A DNA stretch of 64,000 bases, taken from Halisarca cf. caerulea (lineage: Eukaryota; Porifera; Demospongiae; Chondrillida; Halisarcidae). A program made the position numbers and the translations under genes. The stretch covers positions 1,259,001 through 1,323,000 of the forward strand of contig CAUJGJ010000347.1 of assembly GCA_963170055.1 (NCBI GenBank), given 5' to 3'. Shown here in pieces: positions 25,675 through 39,400 of this stretch. The notes under the pieces were generated by a model, which was given only the letters and a program-made list of their open reading frames with translations, did not search any database and was not told where the DNA came from. The stretch's first letter is position 1, and every line of letters begins with the position of its first letter.

Positions 25675-26800
25675 AAGTTTCTGAAGTGTTGTGGGCGTAT
25701 TTGTGTAGTGTTGGATATGCTGGTGCTAATACCAATATTAGGCACTAGCACCACGCACATTCCCAGTGGACACACATGACATTCCTGAAGTGCTGTGGGA
25801 GTATTTGTTTAGTGTTGGATATGCTGGTGCTAATACCAATATTTGGCACTAGCACCACGCACATTCCCAGTGGACACACATGACCTTTGTGAAGTGCTGT
25901 GGGCGTATTTGTGTAGTGTTGGATATGCTGGTGCTAATACCAATATTTGGCACTAGCACCACGCACATTCCCAGTGGACACACATGACCTTTCTGAAGTG
26001 CTGTGGGCATATTTGTGTAGTGTTGGATATGCTGGTGCTAGTACCAATATTTGGCACTAGCACCACGCACATTCCCAGTGGACACACATGACCTTTCTGA
26101 AGTGTTGTGGGCGTATTTGTGTAGTGTTGGATATGCTGGTGCTAATACCAATATTTGGCACTAGCACCACGCACATTCCCAGTGGACACACATGACCTTT
26201 CTAAAGTGCTGTGGGCATATTTGTGTAGTGTTGGATATGCTGGTTCTAGTACCAATATTTGGCAATAGAACCACGCACATTCCCAGTGGACACACATGAA
26301 GTTTCTGAAGTGTTGTGGGCGTATTTGTGTAGTGTTGGATATGCTGGTGCTAATACCAATATTTGGCACTAGCACCACGCACATTCCCAGTGGACACACA
26401 TGACATTCCTGAAGTGCTGTGGGCGTATTTGTGTAGTGTTGGATATGCTGGTGCTAATACCAATATTTGGCACTAGCACCACGCACATTCCCTGTGGACA
26501 CACATGACCTTTCTGAAGTGCTGTGGGCGTATTTGTGTAGTGTTGGATATGCTGGTGCTAGTACCAATATTTGGCACTAGAACCACGCACATTCCCAGTG
26601 GACACACTTGAAGTTTCTGAAGTGTTGTGGGCGTATTTGTGTAGTGTTGGATATGCTGGTGCTAATACCAATATTTGGCACTAGCACCACGCACATTCCC
26701 AGTGGACACACATGACCTTTCTGAAGTGCTGTGGGCGTATTTGTGCAGTGTTGGATATGCTGGTGCTAATACCAATATTTGGCACTAGCACCACGCACAT
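25219..26800 (+). repeat. 37-monomer offset duplication, copy 1
   Basis: This block matches 29,067 to about 30,550 at an offset of 3848 bp. It runs through the ATAACC and GAAGGGTTG monomers, the CTTTGTGAAG monomer, CTAAAGTGCTGTGGGCAT with CAATAGAACC, CCCTGTGGAC and the CACACTTGAAG variant (26,603). It then passes into a family P block starting with GTGCAGTGTTGG (26,743). Confidence 0.82.
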
Positions 26801-27740
26801 TCCCAGTGGACACACATGAAGTTTGTGAAGTTTTGTGGGCGTATTTGTGTAGTGTTGGATATGCTGGTGCTAATACCAATATTTGGCACTAACACCACGC
26901 ACCTTCCCAGTGGACACACATGACCTTTCTGAAGTGCTGTGGGCGTATTTGTGTAGTATAGGATATGTTGGTGCTAATACCAATATTTGGCACTAGCACC
27001 ACGCACATTCCCAGTGGACACACATGAAGTTTGTGAAGTTTTGTGGGCGTATTTGTGTAGTGTTGGATATGCTGGTGCTAATACCAATATTTGGCACTAG
27101 CACCACGCACATTCCCAGTGGACACACATGACCTTTCTGAAGTGCTGTGGGCGTATTTGTGTAGTATAGGATATGTTGGTGCTAATACCAATATTTGGCA
27201 CTAGCACCACGCACATTCCCAGTGGACACACATGACCTTTCTGAAGTGCTGTGGGCGTATTTGTGTAGTGTTGGATATGTTGATGCTAATACCAATATTT
27301 GGCACTAACACCACGCACATTCCCAGTTGACACACATTACCTTTCTGAAGTGCTGTGGGCGTATTTGTGTAGTGTTGGATATGCTGGTGCTAATACCAAT
27401 ATTTGGCACTAGCACCACGCACATTCCCAGTGGACACACATGAAGTTTGTAAAGTTTTGTGGGCGTATTTGTGTAGTGTTGGATATGCTGGTGCTAATAC
27501 CAATATTTGGCACTAGCACCACGCACATTCCCAGTGGACACACATGACCTTTCTGAAGTGCTGTGGGCGTATTTGTGTAGTGTTGGATATGCTGGTGCTA
27601 ATACCAATATTTGGCACTAGCACCACGCACATTCCAAGTTGACACACATGACCTTTCTGAAGTGCTTTGGGCATATTTGTGTAATGTTGGAAATGCTGGT
27701 GCTAATACCAATATTTGGCACTAGCACCACGCACATTCCC
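26469..27740 (+). repeat. Family P block, first of four related copies
   Basis: The order of variants here is CCCTGTGGAC, CACACTTGAAG, GTGCAGTG, TTTGTGAAGTTTT, CGCACCTTCCC, GTATAGGATATGTT, TGTTGATGCTA, CACATTACC, TTTGTAAAGTTTT, CCAAGTTGAC. The same order recurs from about 32.4, 35.3 and 39.9 kb, at offsets of 5928, 2912 and 4576 bp (57, 28 and 44 monomers). Confidence 0.8.
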
Positions 27741-28798
27741 AGGTGACACACATTAAGTTTCTGAAGTGGTGTGGGCGTATTTGTGTAGTGTTGGATATGC
27801 TGGTGCTAATACCAATATTTAGCACTAGCACCACGCACATTCCCTGTGGACACACATGACCTTTCTGAAGTGCTGTAGGCGTATTTGTGTAGTGTTGGAT
27901 ATGCTGGTGCTAATGCCAATATTTGGCACTAGCACCACGCACATTCCCAGTGGACACACATGACCTTTCTGAAGTGCTGTGGGCGTATTTGTGTAGTGTT
28001 GGATATGCTGGTGCTAGTACCAATATTTGGCACTAGAACCACGCACATTCCCAGTGGACACACATGACCTTTCTGAAGTGCTGTGGGCGTATTTGTGTAG
28101 TGTTGGATATGCTGGTGCTAATACCAATATTTGGCACTAGCACCACGCACATTCCCAGTGGACACACATGAAGTTTGTAAAGTTTTGTGGGCGTATTTGT
28201 GTAGTGTTGGATATGCTGGTGCTAATACCAATATTTGGCACTAGCACCACGCACATTCCCAGTGGACACACATGACCTTTCTGAAGTGCTGTGGGCGTAT
28301 TTGTGTAGTGTTGGATATGCTGGTGCTAATACCAATATTTGGCACTAGCACCACGCACATTCCAAGTTGACACACATGACCTTTCTGAAGTGCTTTGGGC
28401 ATATTTGTGTAATGTTGGAAATGCTGGTGCTAATACCAATATTTGGCACTAGCACCACGCACATTCCCAGGTGACACACATTAAGTTTCTGAAGTGGTGT
28501 GGGCGTATTTGTGTAGTGTTGGATATGCTGGTGCTAATACCAATATTTAGCACTAGCACCACGCACATTCCCTGTGGACACACATGACCTTTCTGAAGTG
28601 CTGTAGGCGTATTTGTGTAGTGTTGGATATGCTGGTGCTAATGCCAATATTTGGCACTAGCACCACGCACATTCCCAGTGGACACACATGACCTTGCTGA
28701 AGTGCTGTGGGCGTATTTGTGTAGTGTTGGATATGCTGGTGCTAGTACCAATATTTGGCACTAGAACCACGCACATTCCCAGTGGACACACATGACCT
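27343..28798 (+). repeat. 7-monomer (728 bp) tandem duplication
   Basis: Copies at about 27,343-28,070 and 28,071-28,798 share TTTGTAAAGTTTT (27,443 and 28,171), AGTGCTTTGGGCAT (27,661 and 28,389), CCAGGTGACAC with ATTAAG, CCCTGTGGAC and TAGGCG. Copy 2 has a private CCTTGCTGAAG near 28,691. Confidence 0.88.
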
Positions 28799-29066
28799 TT
28801 CTGAAGTGCTGTGGGCATATTTGTGTAGTGTTGGATATGCTGGTTCTAGTACCAATATTTGGCACTAGAACCACGCACATTCCCAGTGGACACACATGAA
28901 GTTTCTGAAGTGTTGTGGGCGTATTTGTGTAGTGTTGGATATGCTGGTGCTAATACCAATATTAGGCACTAGCACCACGCACATTCCCAGTGGACACACA
29001 TGACATTCCTGAAGTGCTGTGGGAGTATTTGTGTAGTGTTGGATATGCTGGTGCTAATACCAATAT

Positions 29067-30550
29067 TTGGCACTAGCACCACGCACATTCCCAGTGGACA
29101 CACATGACCTTTCTGAAGTGCTGTGGGCATATTTGTGTAGTGTTGGATATGCTGGTGCTAGTACCAATATTTGGCACTATAACCACGCACATTCCCAGTG
29201 GACACACATGAAGTTTCTGAAGGGTTGTGGGCGTATTTGTGTAGTGTTGAATATGCTTGTGCTAATACCAATATTTGGCACTAGCACCACGCATATTCTC
29301 AGTGGACACACATGACATTCCTGAAGTGCTGTGGGCGTATTTGTGTAGTGTTGGATATGCTGGTGCTAATACCAATATTTGGCACTAGCACCACGCACAT
29401 TCCCAGTGGACACACATGACCTTTCTGAAGTGCTGTGGGCATATTTGTGTAGTGTTGGATATGCTGGTGCTAGTACCAATATTTGGCACTAGAACCACGC
29501 ACATTCCCAGTGGACACACATGAAGTTTCTGAAGTGTTGTGGGCGTATTTGTGTAGTGTTGGATATGCTGGTGCTAATACCAATATTAGGCACTAGCACC
29601 ACGCACATTCCCAGTGGACACACATGACATTCCTGAAGTGCTGTGGGAGTATTTGTGTAGTGTTGGATATGCTGGTGCTAATACCAATATTTGGCACTAG
29701 CACCACGCACATTCCCAGTGGACACACATGACCTTTGTGAAGTGCTGTGGGCGTATTTGTGTAGTGTTGGATATGCTGGTGCTAATACCAATATTTGGCA
29801 CTAGCACTACGCACATTCCCAGTGGACACACATGACCTTTCTGAAGTGCTGTGGGCATATTTGTGTAGTGTTGGATATGCTGGTGCTAGTACCAATATTT
29901 GGCACTAGCACCACGCACATTCCCAGTGGACACACATGACCTTTCTGAAGTGTTGTGGGCGTATTTGTGTAGTGTTGGATATGCTGGTGCTAATACCAAT
30001 ATTTGGCACTAGCACCACGCACATTCCCAGTGGACACACATGACCTTTCTAAAGTGCTGTGGGCATATTTGTGTAGTGTTGGATATGCTGGTTCTAGTAC
30101 CAATATTTGGCAATAGAACCACGCACATTCCCAGTGGACACACATGAAGTTTCTGAAGTGTTGTGGGCGTATTTGTGTAGTGTTGGATATGCTGGTGCTA
30201 ATACCAATATTTGGCACTAGCACCACGCACATTCTCAGTGGACACACATGACATTCCTGAAGTGCTGTGGGCGTATTTGTGTAGTGTTGGATATGCTGGT
30301 GCTAATACCAATATTTGGCACTAGCACCACGCACATTCCCTGTGGACACACATGACCTTTCTGAAGTGCTGTGGGCGTATTTGTGTAGTGTTGGATATGC
30401 TGGTGCTAGTACCAATATTTGGCACTAGAACCACGCACATTCCCAGTGGACACACTTGAAGTTTCTGAAGTGTTGTGGGCGTATTTGTGTAGTGTTGGAT
30501 ATGCTGGTGCTAATACCAATATTTGGCACTAGCACCACGCACATTCCCAG
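29067..30550 (+). repeat. 37-monomer offset duplication, copy 2
   Basis: This is the second copy of 25,219-26,800. It has private changes AGCACTACGC near 29,805 and CATTCTCAG near 30,232. Its right end is the first unit of the 7-monomer series that follows. Confidence 0.82.
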
Positions 30551-32327
30551 TGGACACACATGACCTTTCTGCAGTGCTGTGGGCATATTTGTGTAGTGTT
30601 GGATATGCTGGTGCTAGTACCAATATTTGGCACTAGAACCACGCACATTCCCAGTGGACACACATGAAGTTTCTGAAGTGTTGTGGGCGTATTTGTGTAG
30701 TGTTGGATATGCTGGTGCTAATACCAATATTTGGCACTAGCACCACGCACATTCCCAGTGGACACACATGACCTTTCTAAAGTGCTGTGGGCATATTTGT
30801 GTAGTGTTGGATATGCTGGTTCTAGTACCAATATTTGGCAATAGAACCACGCACATTCCCAGTGGACACACATGAAGTTTCTGAAGTGTTGTGGGCGTAT
30901 TTGTGTAGTGTTGGATATGCTGGTGCTAATACCAATATTTGGCACTAGCACCACGCACATTCCCAGTGGACACACATGACATTCCTGAAGTGCTGTGGGC
31001 GTATTTGTGTAGTGTTGGATATGCTGGTGCTAATACCAATATTTGGCACTAGCACCACGCACATTCCCTGTGGACACACATGACCTTTCTGAAGTGCTGT
31101 GGGCGTATTTGTGTAGTGTTGGATATGCTGGTGCTAGTACCAATATTTGGCACTAGAACCACGCACATTCCCAGTGGACACACTTGAAGTTTCTGAAGTG
31201 TTGTGGGCGTATTTGTGTAGTGTTGGATATGCTGGTGCTAATACCAATATTTGGCACTAGCACCACGCACATTCCCAGTGGACACACATGACCTTTCTGA
31301 AGTGCTGTGGGCATATTTGTGTAGTGTTGGATATGCTGGTGCTAGTACCAATATTTGGCACTAGCACCACGCACATTCCCAGTGGACACACATGACCTTT
31401 CTGAAGTGTTGTGGGCGTATTTGTGTAGTGTTGGATATGCTGGTGCTAATACCAATATTTGGCACTAGCACCACGCACATTCCCAGTGGACACACATGAC
31501 CTTTCTAAAGTGCTGTGGGCATATTTGTGTAGTGTTGGATATGCTGGTTCTAGTACCAATATTTGGCAATAGAACCACGCACATTCCCAGTGGACACACA
31601 TGAAGTTTCTGAAGTGTTGTGGGCGTATTTGTGTAGTGTTGGATATGCTGGTGCTAATACCAACATTTGGCACTAGCACCACGCACATTCCCAGTGGACA
31701 CACATGACATTCCTGAAGTGCTGTGGGCGTATTTGTGTAGTGTTGGATATGCTGGTGCTAATACCAATATTTGGCACTAGCACCACGCACATTCCCTGTG
31801 GACACACATGACCTTTCTGAAGTGCTGTGGGCGTATTTGTGTAGTGTTGGATATGCTGGTGCTAGTACCAATATTTGGCACTAGAACCACGCACATTCCC
31901 AGTGGACACACTTGAAGTTTCTGAAGTGTTGTGGGCGTATTTGTGTAGTGTTGGATATGCTGGTGCTAATACCAATATTTGGCACTAGCACCACGCACAT
32001 TCCCAGTGGACACACATGACCTTTCTGCAGTGCTGTGGGCATATTTGTGTAGTGTTGGATATGCTTTTGCTAGTACCAATATTTGGCACTAGAACCACGC
32101 ACATTCCCAGTGGACACACATGACCTTTCTAAAGTGCTGTGGGCATATTTGTGTAGTGTTGGATATGCTGGTTCTAGTACCAATATTTGGCAATAGAACC
32201 ACGCACATTCCCAGTGGACACACATGAAGTTTCTGAAGTGTTGTGGGCGTATTTGTGTAGTGTTGGATATGCTGGTGCTAATACCAATATTTGGCACTAG
32301 CACCACGCACATTCCCAGTGGACACAC
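29990..32327 (+). repeat. 7-monomer (728 bp) higher-order repeat, four units
   Basis: A recognisable pair of monomers (CTAAAGTGCTGTGGGCAT, then GGTTCTAGTACC with CAATAGAACC) recurs at 29,990, 30,718 and 31,446, each 728 bp apart, and again at 32,070 after 624 bp (six monomers). CTTTCTGCAGTG at 30,563 and 32,019 is shared by alternate units 1456 bp apart, so a two-unit step may have been copied. The last unit lacks one monomer next to a private GCTTTTGCTAG variant (about 32,064). Confidence 0.85.
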
Positions 32328-32394
32328 ATGACATTCCTGAAGTGCTGTGGGCGTATTTGTGTAGTGTTGGATATGCTGGTGCTAATACCAATAT

Positions 32395-34330
32395 TTGGCA
32401 CTAGCACCACGCACATTCCCTGTGGACACACATGACCTTTCTGAAGTGCTGTGGGCGTATTTGTGTAGTGTTGGATATGCTGGTGCTAGTACCAATATTT
32501 GGCACTACAACCACGCACATTCCCAGTGGACACACTTGAAGTTTCTGAAGTGTTGTGGGCGTATTTGTGTAGTGTTGGATATGCTGGTGCTAATACCAAT
32601 ATTTGGCACTAGCACCACGCACATTCCCAGTGGACACACATGACCTTTCTGAAGTGCTGTGGGCGTATTTGTGCAGTGTTGGATATGCTGGTGCTAATAC
32701 CAATATTTGGCACTAGCACCACGCACATTCCCAGTGGACACACATGAAGTTTGTGAAGTTTTGTGGGCGTATTTTTGTAGTGTTGGATATGCTGGTGCTA
32801 ATACCAATATTTGGCACTAACACCACGCACCTTCCCAGTGGACACACATGACCTTTCTGAAGTGCTGTGGGCGTATTTGTTTAGTATAGGATATGTTGGT
32901 GCTAATACCAATATTTGGCACTAGCACCACGCACATTCCCAGTGGACACACATGAAGTTTGTGAAGTTTTGTGGGCGTATTTGTGTAGTGTTGGATATGC
33001 TGGTGCTAATACCAATATTTGGCACTAGCACCACGCACATTCCCAGTGGACACACATGACCTTTCTGAAGTGCTGTGGGCGTATTTGTGTAGTATAGGAT
33101 ATGTTGGTGCTAATACCAATATTTGGCACTAGCACCACGCACATTCCCAGTGGACACACATGACCTTTCTGAAGTGCTGTGGGCGTATTTGTGTAGTGTT
33201 GGATATGTTGATGCTAATACCAATATTTGGCACTAACACCACGCACATTCCCAGTTGACACACATTACCTTTCTGAAGTGCTGTGGGCGTATTTGTGTAG
33301 TGTTGGATATGCTGGTGCTAATACCAATATTTGGCACTAGCACCACGCACATTCCCAGTGGACACACATGAAGTTTGTAAAGTTTTGTGGGCGTATTTGT
33401 GTAGTGTTGGATATGCTGGTGCTAATACCAATATTTGGCACTAGCACCACGCACATTCCCAGTGGACACACATGACCTTTCTGAAGTGCTGTGGGCGTAT
33501 TTGTGTAGTGTTGGATATGCTGGTGCTAATACCAATATTTGGCACTAGCACCACGCACATTCCAAGTTGACACACATGACCTTTCTGAAGTGCTTTGGGC
33601 ATATTTGTGTAATGTTGGAAATGCTGGTGCTAATACCAATATTTGGCACTAGCACCACGCACATTCCCAGTGGACACACATGACCTTTCTAAAGTGCTCT
33701 GGGCGTATTTGTGTAGTGTTGGATATGCTGGTGCTAATACCAACATTTGGCACTAGCACCACGCACATTCCCAGTTGACACACATTAAGTTTCTGAAGTG
33801 CTGTGGGCGTATTTGTGTAGTGTTGGATATGCTGGTGCTAATACCAATATTTGGCATTTGCACCACGCACATTCCCAGTGGACACACATGAAGTTTCTGA
33901 AGTGGTGTGGGCGTATTTGTGTAGTGTTGGATATGCTGGTGCTAATACCAATATTTAGCACTAGCACCACGCACATTCCCAGTGGACACACATGACCTTT
34001 CTGAAGTGCTGTAGGCGTATTTGTGTAGTGTTGGATATGCTGGTGCTAATACCAATATTTGGCACTAGCACCACGCACATTCCCAGTGGACACACATGAA
34101 GTTTGTGAAGTTTTGTGGGCGTATTTGTGTAGTGTTGGATATGCTGGTGCTAATACCAATATTTGGCACTAGCACCACGCACATTCCCAGTGGACACACA
34201 TGACCTTTCTGATGTGCTGTGGGCGTATTTGTGTAGTATAGGATATGCTGGTGCTAATACCAAAATTTGGCACTAGCACCACGCACATTCCCAGTTGACA
34301 CACATGACCTTTCTGAAGTGCTGTGGGCGT
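32395..34330 (+). repeat. Family P block, second copy
   Basis: The P order is the same as at 26.5-27.7 kb but extends further: CTAAAGTGCTCTGGG, CCAACATTTGG, ATTAAGTTTC, GGCATTTGCACC (about 33,854), TTTAGCACTAG and TAGGCG. Private changes shared with the next two copies include ATTTTTGTAG (near 32,771) and GGCATTTGCACC. Confidence 0.8.
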
Positions 34331-35319
34331 ATTTGTGTAGTGTTGGATATGCTGGTGCTAATACCAATATTTGGCACTAGCACCACGCACATTCCAAGTT
34401 GACACACATGACCTTTCTGAAGTGCTGTGGGCATATTTGTGTAATGTTGGAAATGCTGGTGCTAATACCAATATTTGGCAATAGCACCACGCACATTCCC
34501 AGTGGACACACATGACCTTTCTAAAGTGCTCTGGGCGTATTTTTGTAGTGTTGGATATGCTGGTGCTAATACCAACATTTGGCACTAGCACCACGCACAT
34601 TCCCAGTGGACACACATTAAGTTTCTGAAGTGCTGTGGGCGTATTTGTGTAGTGTTGGATATGCTGGTGCTAATACCAATATTTGGCACTAGCACCACGC
34701 ACATTCCCAGTGGACACACATGAAGTTTCTGAAGTGGTGTGGGCGTATTTGTGTAGTGTTGGATATGCTGGTGCTAATACCAATATTTAGCACTAGCACC
34801 ACGCACATTCCCAGTGGACACACATGACCTTTCTGAAGTGCTGTAGGCGTATTTGTGTAGTGTTGGATATGCTGGTGCTAATGCCAATATTTGGCACTAG
34901 CACCACGCACATTCCTAGTGGACACACAAGACCTTTCTGAAGTGCTGTGGGCATATTTGTGTAGTGTTGGATATGCTGGTGCTAGTACCAATATTTGGCA
35001 CTAGAACCACGCACATTCCCAGGGGACACACATGAAGTTTCTGAAGTGCTGTGGGCATATTTGTGTAGTGTTGGATATGCTGGTTCTAGTACCAATATTT
35101 GGCACTAGAACCACGCACATTCCCAGTGGACACACATGAAGTTTCTGAAGTGTTGTGGGCGTATTTGTGTAGTGTTGGATATGCTGGTGCTAATACCAAT
35201 ATTAGGCACTAGCACCACGCACATTCCCAGTGGACACACATGACATTCCTGAAGTGCTGTGGGAGTATTTGTGTAGTGTTGGATATGCTGGTGCTAATAC
35301 CAATATTTGGCACTAGCAC

Positions 35320-37060
35320 CACGCACATTCCCTGTGGACACACATGACCTTTCTGAAGTGCTGTGGGCGTATTTGTGTAGTGTTGGATATGCTGGTGCTA
35401 GTACCAATATTTGGCACTAGAACCACGCACATTCCCAGTGGACACACTTGAAGTTTCTGAAGTGTTGTGGGCGTATTTGTGTAGTGTTGGATATGCTGGT
35501 GCTAATACCAATATTTGGCACTAGCACCACGCACATTCCCAGTGGACACACATGACCTTTCTGAAGTGCTGTGGGCGTATTTGTGCAGTGTTGGATATGC
35601 TGGTGCTAATACCAATATTTGGCACTAGCACCACGCACATTCCCAGTGGACACACATGAAGTTTGTGAAGTTTTGTGGGCGTATTTTTGTAGTGTTGGAT
35701 ATGCTGGTGCTAATACCAATATTTGGCACTAACACCACGCACCTTCCCAGTGGACACACATGACCTTTCTGAAGTGCTGTGGGCGTATTTGTTTAGTATA
35801 GGATATGTTGGTGCTAATACCAATATTTGGCACTAGCACCACGCACATTCCCAGTGGACACACATGAAGTTTGTGAAGTTTTGTGGGCGTATTTGTGTAG
35901 TGTTGGATATGCTGGTGCTAATACCAATATTTGGCACTAGCACCACGCACATTCCCAGTGGACACACATGACCTTTCTGAAGTGCTGTGGGCGTATTTGT
36001 GTAGTATAGGATATGTTGGTGCTAATACCAATATTTGGCACTAGCACCACGCACATTCCCAGTGGACACACATGACCTTTCTGAAGTGCTGTGGGCGTAT
36101 TTGTGTAGTGTTGGATATGTTGATGCTAATACCAATATTTGGCACTAACACCACGCACATTCCCAGTTGACACACATTACCTTTCTGAAGTGCTGTGGGC
36201 GTATTTGTGTAGTGTTGGATATGCTGGTGCTAATACCAATATTTGGCACTAGCACCACGCACATTCCCAGTGGACACACATGAAGTTTGTAAAGTTTTGT
36301 GGGCGTATTTGTGTATTGTTGGATATGCTGGTGCTAATACCAATATTTGGCACTAGCACCACGCACATTCCCAGTGGACACACATGACCTTTCTGAAGTG
36401 CTGTGGGCGTATTTGTGTAGTGTTGGATATGCTGGTGCTAATACCAATATTTGGCACTAGCACCACGCACATTCCAAGTTGACACACATGACCTTTCTGA
36501 AGTGCTTTGGGCATATTTGTGTAATGTTGGAAATGCTGGTGCTAATACCAATATTTGGCACTAGCACCACGCACATTCCCATTTGACACACATTAAGTTT
36601 CTGAAGTGCTGTGGGCGTATTTGTGTAGTGTTGGATATGCTGGTGCTAATACCAATATTTGGCATTTGCACCACGCACATTCCCAGTGGACACACATGAA
36701 GTTTCTGAAGTGGTGTGGGCGTATTTGTGTAGTGTTGGATATGCTGGTGCTAATACCAATATTTAGCACTAGCACCACGCACATTCCCAGTGGACACACA
36801 TGACCTTTCTGAAGTGCTGTAGGCGTATTTGTGTAGTGTTGGATATGCTGGTGCTAATACCAATATTTGGCACTAGCACCACGCACATTCCCAGTGGACA
36901 CACATGAAGTTTGTGAAGTTTTGTGGGCGTATTTGTGTAGTGTTGGATATGCTGGTGCTAATACCAATATTTGGCACTAGCACCACGCACATTCCCAGTG
37001 GACACACATGACCTTTCTGATGTGCTGTGGGCGTATTTGTGTAGTGTTGGATATGCTGGT
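35320..37060 (+). repeat. Family P block, third copy, two monomers shorter
   Basis: The ATTTTTGTAG marker lies 2912 bp (28 monomers) after that of the previous copy. The GGCATTTGCACC pair is only 2808 bp (27) after its counterpart, and the next landmark only 2704 bp (26). Two separate single-monomer losses therefore occurred: one near 36,577-36,595, where CCCATTTGACAC is a hybrid, and one near 37,021-37,060, where the GTATAGG monomer with CCAAAATTTGG is missing. Confidence 0.82.
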
Positions 37061-38772
37061 GCTAATACCAATATTTGGCACTAGCACCACGCACATTCCA
37101 AGTTGACACACATGACCTTTCTGAAGTGCTGTGGGCATATTTGTGTAATGTTGGAAATGCTGGTGCTAATACCAATATTTGGCAATAGCACCACGCACAT
37201 TCCCAGTGGACACACATGACCTTTCTAAAGTGCTCTGGGCGTATTTGTGTAGTGTTGGATATGCTGGTGCTAATACCAACATTTGGCACTAGCACCACGC
37301 ACATTCCCAGTGGACACACATTAAGTTTCTGAAGTGCTGTGGGCGTATTTGTGTAGTGTTGGATATGCTGGTGCTAATACCAATATTTGGCACTAGCACC
37401 ACGCACATTCCCAGTGGACACACATGAAGTTTCTGAAGTGGTGTGGGCGTATTTGTGTAGTGTTGGATATGCTGGTGCTAATACCAATATTTAGCACTAG
37501 CACCACGCACATTCCCAGTGGACACACATGACCTTTCTGAAGTGCTGTAGGCGTATTTGTGTAGTGTTGGATATGCTGGTGCTAATGCCAATATTTGGCA
37601 CTAGCACCACGCACATTCCTAGTGGACACACAAGACCTTTCTGAAGTGCTGTGGGCATATTTGTGTAGTGTTGGATATGCTGGTGCTAGTACCAATATTT
37701 GGCACTAGAACCACGCACATTCCCAGGGGACACACATGAAGTTTCTGAAGTGCTGTGGGCATATTTGTGTAGTGTTGGATATGCTGGTTCTAGTACCAAT
37801 ATTTGGCACTAGAACCACGCACATTCCCAGTGGACACACATGAAGTTTCTGAAGTGTTGTGGGCGTATTTGTGTAGTGTTGGATATGCTGGTGCTAATAC
37901 CAATATTAGGCACTAGCACCACGCACATTCCCAGTGGACACACATGACATTCCTGAAGTGCTGTGGGAGTATTTGTGTAGTGTTGGATATGCTGGTGCTA
38001 ATACCAATATTTGGCACTAGCACCACGCACATTCCCAGTGGACACACATGACCTTTCTAAAGTGCTGTGGGCATATTTGTGTAGTGTTGGATATGCTGGT
38101 GCTAGTACCAATATTTGGCACTATAACCACGCACATTCCCAGTGGACACACATGAAGTTTCTGAAGGGTTGTGGGCGTATTTGTGTAGTGTTGAATATGC
38201 TGGTGCTAATACCAATATTTGGTACTAGCACCACGCATATTCTCAGTGGACACACATGACATTCCTGAAGTGCTGTGGGCGTATTTGTGTAGTGTTGGAT
38301 ATGCTGGTGCTAATACCAATATTTGGCACTAGCACCACGCACATTCCCAGTGGACACACATGACCTTTCTGAAGTGCTGTGGGCATATTTGTGTAGTGTT
38401 GGATATGCTGGTGCTAGTACCAATATTTGGCACTAGAACCACGCACATTCCCAGTGGACACACATGAAGTTTCTGAAGTGTTGTGGGCGTATTTGTGTAG
38501 TGTTGGATATGCTGGTGCTAATACCAATATTAGGCACTAGCACCACGCACATTCCCAGTGGACACACATGACATTCCTGAAGTGCTGTGGGAGTATTTGT
38601 GTAGTGTTGGATATGCTGGTGCTAATACCAATATTTGGCACTAGCACCACGCACATTCCCAGTGGACACACATGACCTTTGTGAAGTGCTGTGGGCGTAT
38701 TTGTGTAGTGTTGGATATGCTGGTGCTAATACCAATATTTGGCACTAGCACCACGCACATTCCCAGTGGACA
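37060..38772 (+). repeat. 47-monomer offset duplication, copy 1
   Basis: This block of about 1.7 kb recurs at 41,948-43,660 (offset 4888 bp) with shared private variants: CATTCCTAGTGG with CACACAAGACC (near 37,616), GTGCTCTGGG, and CTAAAGTGCTGTGGGCAT in the monomer before ATAACC. Copy 1 alone has CCCAGGGGAC near 37,723 and GGTACTAG near 38,221. Confidence 0.85.
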
Positions 38773-39400
38773 CACATGACCTTTGTGAAGTGCTGTGGGC
38801 GTATTTGTGTAGTGTTGGATATGCTGGTGCTAATACCAATATTTGGCACTAGCACCACGCACATTCCCAGTGGACACACATGACCTTTCTGAAGTGCTGT
38901 GGGCATATTTGTGTAGTGTTGGATATGCTGGTGCTAGTACCAATATTTGGCACTAGAACCACGCACATTCCCAGTGGACACACATGAAGTTTCTGAAGTG
39001 TTGTGGGCGTATTTGTGTAGTGTTGGATATGCTGGTGCTAATACCAATATTAGGCACTAGCACCACGCACATTCCCAGTGGACACACATGACATTCCTGA
39101 AGTGCTGTGGGAGTATTTGTGTAGTGTTGGATATGCTGGTGCTAATACCAATATTTGGCACTAGCACCACGCACATTCCCAGTGGACACACATGACCTTT
39201 GTGAAGTGCTGTGGGCGTATTTGTGTAGTGTTGGATATGCTGGTGCTAATACCAATATTTGGCACTAGCACCACGCACATTCCCAGTGGACACACATGAC
39301 CTTTGTGAAGTGCTGTGGGCGTATTTGTGTAGTGTTGGATATGCTGGTGCTAATACCAATATTTGGCACTAGCACCACGCACATTCCCAGTGGACACACA
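38360..39400 (+). repeat. 5-monomer (520 bp) tandem duplication
   Basis: Two consecutive CTTTGTGAAG monomers (38,675 and 38,779) recur at 39,195 and 39,299, 520 bp later, with the same preceding ATTAGGC and GGGAG monomers. Elsewhere CTTTGTGAAG appears as a single monomer in this context, so a one-monomer duplication came first and the 5-monomer duplication second. Confidence 0.85.
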
